A stretch of 64,000 nt of DNA from Bacteroidota bacterium. GTDB lineage: Bacteria; Bacteroidota; Bacteroidia; AKYH767-A; OLB10. The stretch is taken from contig JADKDR010000001.1 in NCBI GenBank assembly GCA_016714535.1, positions 310,001-374,000 of the forward strand. The letters run 5' to 3'. Below, piece by piece: positions 17,975-27,107 of this stretch. Position 1 is the stretch's first letter, and every line of letters starts with the position of its first letter. Below the pieces are notes generated by a model that did not search any database, was not told the DNA's origin, and saw only the letters and a program-made list of their open reading frames with translations. The translations under genes were made by a program, and so were the position numbers.

Positions 17975-17977
17975 TTG

Positions 17978-18619
17978 TTATATGTTTTTTTTAGAGTTTG
18001 ACAAATTCGAAGCATCTACATCTTTTACAAAATTTTTATTCGAAGTTTCAATTAACTGCATCACATCTTCCCTACCCAATTTTTTTTCGGCTGATGAAAT
18101 AATCATTAATGGAAGTTCATCCCAATATAGCGACAAGCTTTTTTTGAAAGAAGAAACAGAGGCTACCAAGGTGGTTTTTCCAAGTTTATCGCTTTTAGTA
18201 AAAATAACAATACAAGGTATTTCTGCTTCGCCCAATTGATTTATAAAATCAATGTCAGATTTTTGCGGGGGCACACGGCAATCTATTAAAATAAAAACAC
18301 ACATTAGACTGGTTCGCTCTGAAAGATAATTCCAAATCATGGCACTCCATTGCTTACGCTGTGCTTGCGAAACCTTGGCATAGCCATATCCCGGCAAATC
18401 AACCATGTAATAGGCATCTTCAATATTGAAATAATTTATGGTTTGTGTTTTGCCTGGCGATGAAGATGTTTTTGCTAAACCCTTATGATTAACAAGCATA
18501 TTAATCAACGAAGACTTACCAACGTTGCTACGTCCAATAAATGCATACTCTGGCCTATCTGCTAATGGACATTGCTCCAAAGTAACAGCACTTTTAACAA
18601 ATTCAGCTTTGATTGACAT
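17978..18619 (-). CDS. engB: Ribosome-biogenesis GTPase EngB/YsxC (YihA)
   Basis: A 213-residue GTPase needed for assembly of the large ribosomal subunit in studied bacteria. G1 is GRSNVGKS (29-36), G3 is DLPGYGYAKV (near 73-82) and G4 is TKSDK (near 142). The length is slightly long because of a charged C-terminal tail. It is the first gene of the engB-surE-small-membrane-protein group and divergent from the histidine kinase gene, with 254 bases between the start codons. Confidence 0.95.
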   Translation of the reverse strand: MSIKAEFVKSAVTLEQCPLADRPEYAFIGRSNVGKSSLINMLVNHKGLAKTSSSPGKTQTINYFNIEDAYYMVDLPGYGYAKVSQAQRKQWSAMIWNYLSERTSLMCVFILIDCRVPPQKSDIDFINQLGEAEIPCIVIFTKSDKLGKTTLVASVSSFKKSLSLYWDELPLMIISSAEKKLGREDVMQLIETSNKNFVKDVDASNLSNSKKNI

Positions 18620-18873
18620 AGGGATAAAAATATTTATTCACCAAATAATGGTTGAAAAGATGTTGTGCAAATATAGAAGGTTGTGCTTAATAAGTTAACT
18701 TTGCAACATTGTTTTTCGGAATTTATAGTTACTAGCTTTATATTCCATTTGAAAACCAACATTAATTCGCTATTCTAAATTCTATTTTATTATTAAGTTA
18801 AGTGCAGATAATTCTGCTTATAAATAATTTTTTTAAATCGCTTTCTGTAAAGAATGCTTTTTTTGGTGAATCA

Positions 18874-20286
18874 ATGTATAAGGATCTTTTTGAGAAGTTT
18901 TTAAATAATGTAAGTGGTACCTCGGAGAAATTCGCAATTGAAGTGCGAATGTTTAATCTTTCGGCATTATTGATTGGCTGTCTTTTCTTTGTTGGGATTA
19001 TTGTTAATTATTTCATCGGCCTTAATATTTGGCTCAACACCTCTATTCTTATTTGCGCTATTGTTGTTTTATATTGTTATTGGCAATCGCGATTCCACAA
19101 CAATTATTTAGAGGTATTGCCCATATTTATTATTGCCAGTATTGCTATGTTATCTTTAAATTGGTTTTTAGGTAGTGGCAGCAATGGCCCCTCTACAATC
19201 TACTTTTTGCTCAACATGATTATATTGCTAATAGTAAGTCCACGTAAGCAATATTCGTTTATATTAATAACACAGGTAATCACCTTGCTTTTTCTTTTTT
19301 ATATTGATGCTTACCATAGCGATTGGGTAGTGCAGTATAGCGATGATCAAATTAGATTGTTCGATATGTTTTTTACCACCTTTGAATGTTTGATTTTCAT
19401 TTTCCTGATAATTGGTTTGCTTAAAACAAGCTATGTGCGCGACAGGCGCATGATGGAAAATCAGCAAGAAGAAATTTCGAATCAGCATAAAGTGATATTG
19501 GAACAATTTGAAAACCTTGAAAAAATAAATCATCTAAAAAACAAACTCTTCTCCATCATATCTCATGATCTTCGTTCGCCTTTGTCAACGCTGCATAGTG
19601 CTATTAATATATTAAATGAAACCGAGTTGAGCGAAGCAGAACGCACATCCATTATGCGTAACGCTAAAGACCGTCTTGTGCACACCCAGGAAATGCTTGA
19701 CAACCTGTTAAACTGGGCTAACAGTCAACTCAACGGCATGCAAACTAATATGGTGCAAATTAATATGAAGCACCTGGTAAATTCCGTATTGCTTCATCTT
19801 AAACCACAATATGACATGAAGTATATTCAGGTTACTGTTGATATTGAAGATGACCTGGTGGCTTATGCAGATATAGAAATGATAAAGCTTGTTATTCGCA
19901 ACCTGGCAAGCAATGCTATTAAATTCACTAATGAAGATGGACATATACAAATAAGTGGAGCAAAAATAAACGACAAGGTTTCAATTAGTATTCGCGATAA
20001 TGGTAAGGGACTTACGCCTATTGAATTGAATAAGATAAAAACTAAAATAAGCTTTTCAACCTTTGGCACTAACAATGAAAAAGGAACAGGACTTGGCCTT
20101 ATTCTTTGTAAAGATTTTCTGGAAGTTAATAATGGAGAGTTAAGTGTTGAAAGCGATATTGATGCCGGAAGCGCGTTTCGTTTTAGTCTTACTTCATTTG
20201 ATGAGCTTGAAATTAAAGACTTTATTAATAAAGATTTGTCAGGTAAGCCTAAGGAGAAAAGACCTACTTTTTCTGATATGTATTAA
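18874..20286 (+). CDS. Membrane sensor histidine kinase
   Basis: The ATG at 18874 gives 470 residues; an upstream GTG at 18802 would add 24 residues with no clear role. About six hydrophobic segments (roughly residues 30-180) form a 7TM-like sensor without a large outer domain. A coiled linker follows, then a HisKA domain with phospho-acceptor His231 in SIISHDLRSPL. The ATPase domain has N (NLASNAIKFT), G1 (DNGKGL) and G2 (GTGLGL) boxes. No response regulator adjoins it, so it is an orphan kinase. Its 3' end overlaps the converging glsB-like gene by 23 bases. Confidence 0.9.
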   Translation: MYKDLFEKFLNNVSGTSEKFAIEVRMFNLSALLIGCLFFVGIIVNYFIGLNIWLNTSILICAIVVLYCYWQSRFHNNYLEVLPIFIIASIAMLSLNWFLGSGSNGPSTIYFLLNMIILLIVSPRKQYSFILITQVITLLFLFYIDAYHSDWVVQYSDDQIRLFDMFFTTFECLIFIFLIIGLLKTSYVRDRRMMENQQEEISNQHKVILEQFENLEKINHLKNKLFSIISHDLRSPLSTLHSAINILNETELSEAERTSIMRNAKDRLVHTQEMLDNLLNWANSQLNGMQTNMVQINMKHLVNSVLLHLKPQYDMKYIQVTVDIEDDLVAYADIEMIKLVIRNLASNAIKFTNEDGHIQISGAKINDKVSISIRDNGKGLTPIELNKIKTKISFSTFGTNNEKGTGLGLILCKDFLEVNNGELSVESDIDAGSAFRFSLTSFDELEIKDFINKDLSGKPKEKRPTFSDMY

Positions 20287-21190
20287 CATGCCGGTCTTTT
20301 TTGCTATGGTAGATATCTTCTATGGTTACTAAAATTCCGGTTTCTTCCACATCTCCAAAATGCTCATTGGTAGCCGTTCCAAAAGTTTTCATGCTTGGCG
20401 AAAGATTCATGTATGAGTTAATTAACGGTGGAATATTTTCGCCCAACGCCCTCACATGATGATTAAGTATTGCATGTGCTTCCTTATATGATTTGCCTTC
20501 AAGTTCAACGCTGAAACTTTCCATATTATGGGTATAAGGCAATGAATGCTTTGGAGTTACTAATAGTTCTTTATCGGGAAACAGGTGATTCATAAAAAAC
20601 AGAATCATATCGCGTGCTTGCCTATCGTAATGAAGGTACATGGTTACTTTTCCAAAAAAATACCTTACATCAGGATAGTCAACTACTAACCCACCAAGGC
20701 CATCCCATAAATTATCAAGTGAAAAGAGGCCCTTACGGTTTTCAGATGATGGCTGATACTTAGGTTGTACAAACGAACGTCCCAACTCGATGGTATTGGG
20801 CATAAACTCTTCTAAAAATTTCTGACTAAAGTCGAACAATTCGGTAGTTGCCAGCAGGATTTCACCCTTTTCATTTATAGCATTTCTACAATGAATGTAT
20901 CTATAGCCTCCCACTATTTCATTTTCAATTGGATTCCAAACAATAAGTTGTTGGTAAGCGGGGTCATTTAAATCAAATTCATCCAAATCGCAATCGAGGC
21001 CTGTACCGCCACCCGCAGCCCTAAAGGTTAATTCACGCAAGCGACCAATTTCGCGAAGCGTTTGTGGCGCATTGATGTGGTCAATTATATATATTTCGTT
21101 GTGGCCATTATTGGTTTGGCGCATAAAAACCTCATGGGTTAATTCGCTTTTAATTGCTTCTACCGGAATGGGTTCAATTATTTTTTGCAT
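20264..21190 (-). CDS. glsB: N-acyltransferase of glycine/ornithine lipid synthesis (GlsB/OlsB-like)
   Basis: 308 residues of the GNAT-like acyltransferase fold (OlsB/hemolysin-type). The LRELTFRAAGGGTGLDCDLDEFD segment (about 50-75), VGGYRYI and ELGRSFVQPKYQ are the usual signatures. The next gene downstream on the map, and upstream in transcription, is a PlsC-type acyltransferase. This pair matches the glsB-glsA genes shown in Bacteroides to make glycine lipids: GlsB adds the first acyl chain to the amino acid. Whether glycine or ornithine is used here cannot be read from sequence. Confidence 0.82.
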   Translation of the reverse strand: MQKIIEPIPVEAIKSELTHEVFMRQTNNGHNEIYIIDHINAPQTLREIGRLRELTFRAAGGGTGLDCDLDEFDLNDPAYQQLIVWNPIENEIVGGYRYIHCRNAINEKGEILLATTELFDFSQKFLEEFMPNTIELGRSFVQPKYQPSSENRKGLFSLDNLWDGLGGLVVDYPDVRYFFGKVTMYLHYDRQARDMILFFMNHLFPDKELLVTPKHSLPYTHNMESFSVELEGKSYKEAHAILNHHVRALGENIPPLINSYMNLSPSMKTFGTATNEHFGDVEETGILVTIEDIYHSKKDRHVNTYQKK

Positions 21191-21289
21191 ACACCAAATT
21201 CAAAAAAAATATCAACACGAAAAAAGTAAAATTCTCGCATTTTTTTCAATCGGATTTTTTAATTATCAAGGATTAATCAACAAGTTTAT

Positions 21290-22108
21290 TTAATTATCAA
21301 GTTCATAGACACGCTCTTTAACATATTGAGCCCATGCCTCATCCGACATCGATTTATCAAATGTGGTGCAAGGTATAGGCTTTCCAATAACAATTCCAAT
21401 TTCCTTGTTTTTATAATTATACATTTCATCGGGCAAATACAACATTTCGATATTAGCGCCAATACCAACGCTTTTGCGTATGTTGGCAAGGTTATAAAAA
21501 AACATGGAGTTGCGCCCCGAAATATAAACTGGTATTACATTACGCTTGTACCTGCGAGCCTTGCTTACAAAGCTTTTCTTCCATTCCAAATCCTTTATAA
21601 CACCATTTTGCTTGCGCGAAACTAAGCCTGCCGGAAAAATCAACACCGAGTCGCTGCTTCCATAAAGTTTATCGATTGCACCAAGCATTTGTCTGCTATT
21701 ACCTGAAATCTTATTCACTCCGGCAAACAAAGGCTCCAGGTTCTTTAAATTCAGAAGAATATCGTTCACTATAAATTTGAGGTCATTGCGCTTTCCTCCC
21801 AATACATGAAGCAATGCCATTGCATCAAGTCCGCCAAGAGGATGATTGGCAGCAAAAATATAATTACCCGTAGGAGTTACGTTTTCCAATCCCTTGTACG
21901 AAATTCTTATTTTAAAATCTTCGACTATAGCTCTTACAAAATCGAAGGCATATTGATGCCCGTGCGTTAATATAAATTCGTTTATCTCATCCTGATGTGT
22001 TATGCGCTTGAGATAGTTAATAACAAACCGAGGTATCCATTTATATACCGCAGGATTTTTTTCGTAAAACACTTTATCAATATCAATAAACTTAGAAGGA
22101 GTATCCAT
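21290..22108 (-). CDS. glsA: Lysophospholipid-type acyltransferase (GlsA/OlsA-like)
   Basis: 272 residues from the ATG at 22108; an ATG at 22159 would add 17 hydrophobic residues. Starting with MDTPSKFIDIDKVF, it fits relatives. The acyltransferase core has NHPLGGLD (about residue 91), a His-x5-Asp variant of the usual His-x4-Asp motif, FPAG for the substrate Gly motif, and a basic KARRYKRNVIPVYISGRNS segment. It probably adds the second acyl chain to the hydroxyl of the monoacylated amino acid made by the GlsB-like protein 99 bases downstream. Alternative: a general 1-acylglycerol-phosphate acyltransferase. Confidence 0.8.
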   Translation of the reverse strand: MDTPSKFIDIDKVFYEKNPAVYKWIPRFVINYLKRITHQDEINEFILTHGHQYAFDFVRAIVEDFKIRISYKGLENVTPTGNYIFAANHPLGGLDAMALLHVLGGKRNDLKFIVNDILLNLKNLEPLFAGVNKISGNSRQMLGAIDKLYGSSDSVLIFPAGLVSRKQNGVIKDLEWKKSFVSKARRYKRNVIPVYISGRNSMFFYNLANIRKSVGIGANIEMLYLPDEMYNYKNKEIGIVIGKPIPCTTFDKSMSDEAWAQYVKERVYELDN

Positions 22109-22237
22109 AGGGAGCAAAAATATGTTTATTACTAACTTCTGTATAAGAACCGCCAACAAAATACAGCTTCAAATAATTCATGTATCAACTAACTAAAATT
22201 TTAATCAAATAGACAATAAAATAACGTTCTTGTTTCA

Positions 22238-22855
22238 TCAGGTAACGAGGCTTTCGTAAGGAGTACGATTAACAATGCTTCGTCCAAGGGTAATTTCATC
22301 AGTAAACTCCAACTCGCCACCTATGCTAACACCACGTGCTATACTGGAGACTCTTACAGAAAATGGCGCTAACTTTTTGTACAAATAAAAAGCGGTAGTA
22401 TCCCCTTCCATATTGGCATTTAAGGCCATAATTACCTCTTTAATTTCGCCTGCATCTACTTTGCTTATCAACGAATCAATAGTTAATTGCGAAGGACCAA
22501 TTCCCTCAACAGGGCTAATTACCCCACCCAATACATGATATAGTCCCTTATATTGTTGGGTGCGCTCAATAGCTATAACATCGCGGGCATTTTCAACAAT
22601 ACAAATGGTAGCTGAATCGCGCTGAGGATTATTGCAAATTTCGCATAACTCTGTTTCGGCAATGTTATAGCACTTACGGCAATACATGATGCCCTCGGGC
22701 AAACGGCTAATAATCTCTCCAAAATTTTTGACCAGCGTTTTATCTTGCCTTAAAAGAAACAAAACCATGCGCAACGCTGATTTATTACCTATTCCCGGCA
22801 ATCGCGAAAACTCGTTGACTGCCTGTTCGAATAAGCGTGATGGGTAAGAATTCAT
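22238..22855 (-). CDS. recR: Recombination mediator RecR
   Basis: 205 residues from the ATG at 22855 (MNSYPSRLFEQAV), chosen over one 9 codons upstream because RecR proteins begin this way. An N-terminal helix-hairpin-helix (FSRLPGIGNKSALRM) is followed by a four-Cys zinc finger (CRKCYNIAETELCEIC) and a Toprim domain (CIVENARDVIAIE...YHVLGGVISPVEGIGP). It works with RecF/RecO in loading RecA at gaps. Confidence 0.96.
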   Translation of the reverse strand: MNSYPSRLFEQAVNEFSRLPGIGNKSALRMVLFLLRQDKTLVKNFGEIISRLPEGIMYCRKCYNIAETELCEICNNPQRDSATICIVENARDVIAIERTQQYKGLYHVLGGVISPVEGIGPSQLTIDSLISKVDAGEIKEVIMALNANMEGDTTAFYLYKKLAPFSVRVSSIARGVSIGGELEFTDEITLGRSIVNRTPYESLVT

Positions 22856-23055
22856 TCTGTATTGTTTGTTGCGAAAATACAATTTTTCCTTGGTAAGGCT
22901 GCTTGTTTCTTGTGATTATTTAACAAGTATATATCCTGCGTACAGCCATAGCTGCCACTAGTATTATTAGCCAACAAAATGATGTGCAGAAAAAAAAACT
23001 TCCTCACTAAAGCCTATCAGTATTAAAAATATGTTTGCCTGCTAAATAAACACAC

Positions 23056-24528
23056 ATGAGCTCCACGCTGATATTGTTAACGGTAGCCATATACTCTGCC
23101 ATGCTTTTTGCAGTAGTATGGTTTACCAGTCGCAAAACCAATAACGAAAGTTATTTTATCGGAAACCGTTCATCCAACTGGTTTTTGGTAGCCTATGGTA
23201 TGATAGGGGCTTCCCTCTCTGGGGTTACGTTTATGTCAGTTCCTGGTGCTGTTTTTACTAGCCAGTTCTCATATTTTCAGATGGTGCTGGGGTATATTTT
23301 AGGTTATATGATTATCGCTTTCGTGTTAATGCCTGTTTATTATAAGTTGCAACTCACTTCCATATACACATACCTCGAGCAGCGTTTTGGAAAAGTATCA
23401 TACAAAACGGGCTCCATGTTTTTTATCATTTCGCGCGTAATAGGTGCATCATTTCGCATGTACATTGTAATTAATGTATTGCAAACATTTGTTTTTGATG
23501 CACTACACGTGCCATTTTGGGTAACGGTATTGGTTTTTATTTTATTGATACTGTTATACACCTACGAAGGTGGTGTAAAAACCATTGTAATAACCGACAC
23601 CTTGCAGACTACTTTTATGCTGATAGCTTTGCTATCAGGTATTTGGATTATTCTTAGCGGCATGAATATTTCGTTGGGCGATTTTTTTAGTAAGCTCTTT
23701 TCAATTGCCAATGCTGACGGTGTACCCTATTCAAAAATTGTGGTAACTGATTTCAAAGCGAGCAACTTTGCCTTAAAGCATTTTTTGGGTGGTGCAGCCA
23801 TAGCAGTTGCTATGACTGGGCTTGACCAGGAAATGATGCAAAAAAATCTTAGCTGTCGCAACATTCGCGAAGCGCAAAAAAACATGATGACTTTTACAGC
23901 CGTTTTGGTGGTTGTCAATTTTTTGTTTCTCATTCTTGGCGCTGCATTATGCATGCATGCTGGTCAGCATGGCCTAACTATTGACCCTAAGCATACCGAT
24001 GATTTGTTTCCTTCCGTTGCCCTCAATCATTGGGGAGCTATTCCTGCAATTATATTTTTAGTTGGTTTAATAAGTGCGGCATACCCAAGTGCCGATGGTG
24101 CTCTTACTGCGCTCACTACAGCATTTTGCTTCGATTTTTTAGAATTAGATAAGAATAAGAAACTAACCGAAGCAAATAAAAAAAGAGCAAGGTATATTGT
24201 CCATGTTACTTTTGCTTTAGTGCTACTATTGACTATAGTGATTTTTAAGTTGGTAAATAACGATGCTGTGATTTCTTCCATTTTTAAAGCTGCAACACTT
24301 ACCTACGGCCCATTGTTAGGATTATATGTATTTGGCTTTTTTACAAAATATAAAATTCGGGATTCACTGGTCTGGATTCCGTGCATTCTATCGCCAATTA
24401 TCTGTTATCTTATCAGCAACTATAGTGCAGAGTATTTATTGGGCTATAAAATTGGATTCGAATTATTGATTGTTAATGCAGGAATAACTTTTTTGGGATT
24501 ACTAATGTTGAAGAAGAGTAATCACTGA
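23056..24528 (+). CDS. Sodium:solute symporter family transporter
   Basis: 490 residues with about 13 membrane segments. The N-terminal part (TSRKTNNESYFIGNRSSNWFLVAYGMIGASLSG split over residues 23-56) and GLDQEMMQKNLSCRNIREAQKNM near 255-277 are strongly typical of the SSS family. The order and spacing of helices fit a full-length protein. The solute is unknown; similar Bacteroidota proteins are annotated as carrying sugars, amino acids or sialic acid. It is a single-gene unit. Confidence 0.9.
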   Translation: MSSTLILLTVAIYSAMLFAVVWFTSRKTNNESYFIGNRSSNWFLVAYGMIGASLSGVTFMSVPGAVFTSQFSYFQMVLGYILGYMIIAFVLMPVYYKLQLTSIYTYLEQRFGKVSYKTGSMFFIISRVIGASFRMYIVINVLQTFVFDALHVPFWVTVLVFILLILLYTYEGGVKTIVITDTLQTTFMLIALLSGIWIILSGMNISLGDFFSKLFSIANADGVPYSKIVVTDFKASNFALKHFLGGAAIAVAMTGLDQEMMQKNLSCRNIREAQKNMMTFTAVLVVVNFLFLILGAALCMHAGQHGLTIDPKHTDDLFPSVALNHWGAIPAIIFLVGLISAAYPSADGALTALTTAFCFDFLELDKNKKLTEANKKRARYIVHVTFALVLLLTIVIFKLVNNDAVISSIFKAATLTYGPLLGLYVFGFFTKYKIRDSLVWIPCILSPIICYLISNYSAEYLLGYKIGFELLIVNAGITFLGLLMLKKSNH

Positions 24529-24785
24529 TACAAGCTCTGGCATATGCTGATCACTTGATTTATTTTTCGCGAAGCTTAGCATTAAACTTAATGCTTCTTA
24601 CAAACTCCAGGTGTTGAACATTTTAAACTTCCAGTCAAAATTGTGTGAGTAAAAAATAGCTATCTTTCGGCTTACAAATGTATTAGTGAATACAAAAACG
24701 GTAATATATCTACGGATAAGTGTATCATGCTAATTAGATGGAAAATCTCAAAACAGAAAAACTACATTCAAAAAAATAAAGGAAC

Positions 24786-26110
24786 ATGAAAACGAAACAC
24801 AGCTTCATTAATAGGATAATTTATTTAATAGGGATATGCATTTTTTTTCTTTGTAATGATGCACTGCCACAATCGCAATGGGCTTGGATAGGTGGAGATA
24901 AATTTTTGCCATCACCTGTATATGGTATCATGGGTGTGCCAAGTATTTCGAATAAACCACAAGCAGTATACGAGGGTGCGCGATGGACCGATAAAGATGG
25001 TAATTTTTGGATTTTTGGTCAGGATGTAGATGATATGTGGCGTTATAATCCTTATACACAAGAGTGGACATGGTGGACATGGATGGCCGGGTCGAGCCTT
25101 GGCAACGCTACCGCCAGCTACGGTATAAAAGGTGTAGCAAGTCCCACCAATGCTCCTGCCGGACGAGCAGTCTATACTCCATTCAAAGATGTTAATGGGA
25201 ATTTTTTTGTGTTTGGGGGATTTAATAACGTAGCTTATTCCCCCTTAAACGATGTATGGAAATATGATCCAACAACAAATTTATGGACTTGGGTTAGCGG
25301 AGTAGCAGGTCCTAATCAAACAAGCAATTTTACAACTACATGCTCTCCCGACACCATACAATATCCTTGGGGGCGTATTGAGAACAGGGCAACATGGGCA
25401 TTTGGAAATCACTTTATTAACTTCGGTGGTATGGATATTCAACATGGTTTCTTTAGTGATGTTTGGAGTTTTGATGCTACCTGCAGGGGGGGGGGATGTC
25501 AGCGCCGGCATGCCTGCTGTTGGCATCAGGCGTACCGTCGCCGGTAATACCCTGTTAGTGATTTTGGCGGTTTCTCTTTCAAGATAGCCTGGGCAATTTT
25601 TTTTGCGGTTGTAGGGCTTGCGTATTATCCCGAACTTGCGGCTCATCCCGGCGTGACCTTAAACTTTAGTTCACTGATTCCTTTGGTGCGAAAATGCATC
25701 AACTTTATTGATTTATTAACAATACTTCGTGGGTTTGGACATTTGGTGGAGCAAATCCCGATACTTCTACTGCACAGAATCCCCAAGGTATTTGTTTTAA
25801 CAACTACGGTACATACAATGTGCAACTTATTGCTTGCAATAGTTTAGGGTGCGATACGCTTTTACTCAATAATTTTATTACAGTACTTCAATCGCCTCCT
25901 TTGCCCACCGTAACCTACAGCAATGATACATTATATAGCAGTCCTGCATTTGCTTATCAAGTTATAACCTGGGGTTGGGCCCACTTTTGTTATAAGCTCA
26001 GTAAGTGATTTAGAAAACAACGGGGAGGCTTTGCTGCCTTTAAGGGTGTTTACCTGATTAAGCTTATTAGCAAAGAACAATCCTGGCTTGGCAAATTCGT
26101 TAAAGAATGA
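24786..26110 (+). pseudogene. Broken kelch-PKD-T9SS secreted protein gene
   Basis: The first 230 residues (frame from 24786) are a signal peptide and kelch-type blades (FWIFGQDVDDMWRYNP, FFVFGGFNN, VWKYDPTTNLWTWVSG). At about 25487 a run of ten G leads into about 170 bases of clearly GC-richer sequence, and the frame stops at 25547. Further on, in another frame, 25700-25990 encodes a PKD domain remnant (NTSWVWTFGGANPDTS, then YNVQLIACNSLGCDT). After a TGA at 26006 the end of a T9SS sorting domain can be read in the same frame (GVYLIKLISKEQSWLGKFVKE in two pieces, stop at 26110). At least one insertion/replacement and one internal deletion are needed to explain this. Confidence 0.75.
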
Positions 26111-26396
26111 TGTTTATTTTGTCAGTATTGGATTAGGACAATTAATCAAAAATTGAAATGAGTTTTTCAGTATATTATCTTTTGCCAAGTTGGTTTTTTT
26201 ACACATCAATTTAAGCCTGCTAATTTTTTAATCAAATATGTTGAGCCAAGCTAACCATACTAAAGAACTATTAGAAAGGATTGAGATCTTAATGCTTGCT
26301 ACTTGATAGATGGCATTCTTGATTGCACTTACGAGGGGCACTTGAAGGGAAGTAAAGTCGAATGAAAGAGGTTTTTAAATTGCACAGTTTCAAAAC

Positions 26397-26807
26397 ATGA
26401 TAATTGGTAAGGATGTAATTGCTGTGTCAGGCATATTTGAAATAGATAAAATGCAATTTTCAAAAATTGAATACTCGCTGCGTATGCGCCTCGACCGCGA
26501 AGAGGATATGCTTCAACGCATTATAGCTGAAGAGACTATAAACGATAAGAAGTATGAGCATAAGCGTAAAAAAACAGTAAAGTTTATGTTGAATGTATTG
26601 AAAGGTAGATATGGCGATGATAATGTAGAGTACGATAAAAAAGCAGACGCATATTTTTTAACCATCATCAGTACCATGCTGGCCATTAAAAGTGGAGCAG
26701 GTCATGATTGGAAATTTATTAAATGGATGAATGGTACTGTGTACAAGCGAATTTTTCCTGAGGGGATAGTGAAAAAACTTGCAACAAGGTTTTATTTGAT
26801 GGATTGA
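26397..26807 (+). CDS. Hypothetical protein
   Basis: A 136-residue frame with ATG start. The product is charged and basic, has no signal peptide or membrane segment, and shows a Lys-rich middle (YEHKRKKTVKFMLNVLKGRYG) and the C-terminal stretch KFIKWMNGTVYKRIFPEG. I do not recognise it. It sits in a gene-poor stretch: 26111-26396 and 26808-26964 show nothing supported. It could be a real small gene, or the end of a larger gene lost to the same events that broke the kelch gene. Confidence 0.4.
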   Translation: MIIGKDVIAVSGIFEIDKMQFSKIEYSLRMRLDREEDMLQRIIAEETINDKKYEHKRKKTVKFMLNVLKGRYGDDNVEYDKKADAYFLTIISTMLAIKSGAGHDWKFIKWMNGTVYKRIFPEGIVKKLATRFYLMD

Positions 26808-26980
26808 CATTTACGGAGAATGGGAACGTGTTTACATGCTACCTAATGATTGAAATTTAATTATTAATGATTGCTTAACGCAAAAAGTAATTTCAACCTT
26901 TTGTACTTCGTATTATATTTATTCTATATCTTTACATATCCTTAAATTTTAAAACTATATAGTCATGCACACAACACTAA

Positions 26981-27071
26981 GTTCAAAGTTCAAAGTTCAA
27001 AGTTCAAAGTTCAAAGTTCAAAGTTCAAAGTTCAAAGTTCAAAGTTCAAAGTTCAAAGTTCAAAGTTCAAA
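26981..27071 (+). repeat. Heptanucleotide tandem repeat, 13 perfect copies of GTTCAAA
   Basis: Thirteen exact copies (91 bases) lie between an ATG at 26965 and the signal peptide of the SprB-repeat protein. The repeat contains no start or stop codon in any plus-strand frame. Because 7 is not a multiple of 3, each gain or loss of a unit changes the reading frame. With 13 copies the ATG runs into a TGA at 27073; with 11 or 14 copies it would read into the signal peptide (frame of 27108). See findings. Confidence 0.95.
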
Positions 27072-27107
27072 CTGAGGCTTGCTAAATTATTATTTATTAT
27101 TTTATTC

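Noticed and set aside
24578..24595. Hairpin AGCATTAA/TTAATGCT after the symporter gene as a terminator
   Set aside because: The loop is only two bases, the stem is AT-rich, and no T run follows.
25281..25646. 121-codon minus-strand ORF over the broken kelch gene
   Set aside because: It spans both kelch sequence and the GC-rich segment, shows no domain, and the kelch strand has recognisable protein on the other strand.
26900..26934. Promoter for the array (TTTG and TATCTTTA boxes)
   Set aside because: The -7 box deviates from TAnnTTTG and the spacing is 23 instead of about 19; not convincing.
26981..27071. Heptamer array as a CRISPR
   Set aside because: The units are 7 bases and directly adjacent with no spacers; it is a simple tandem repeat.
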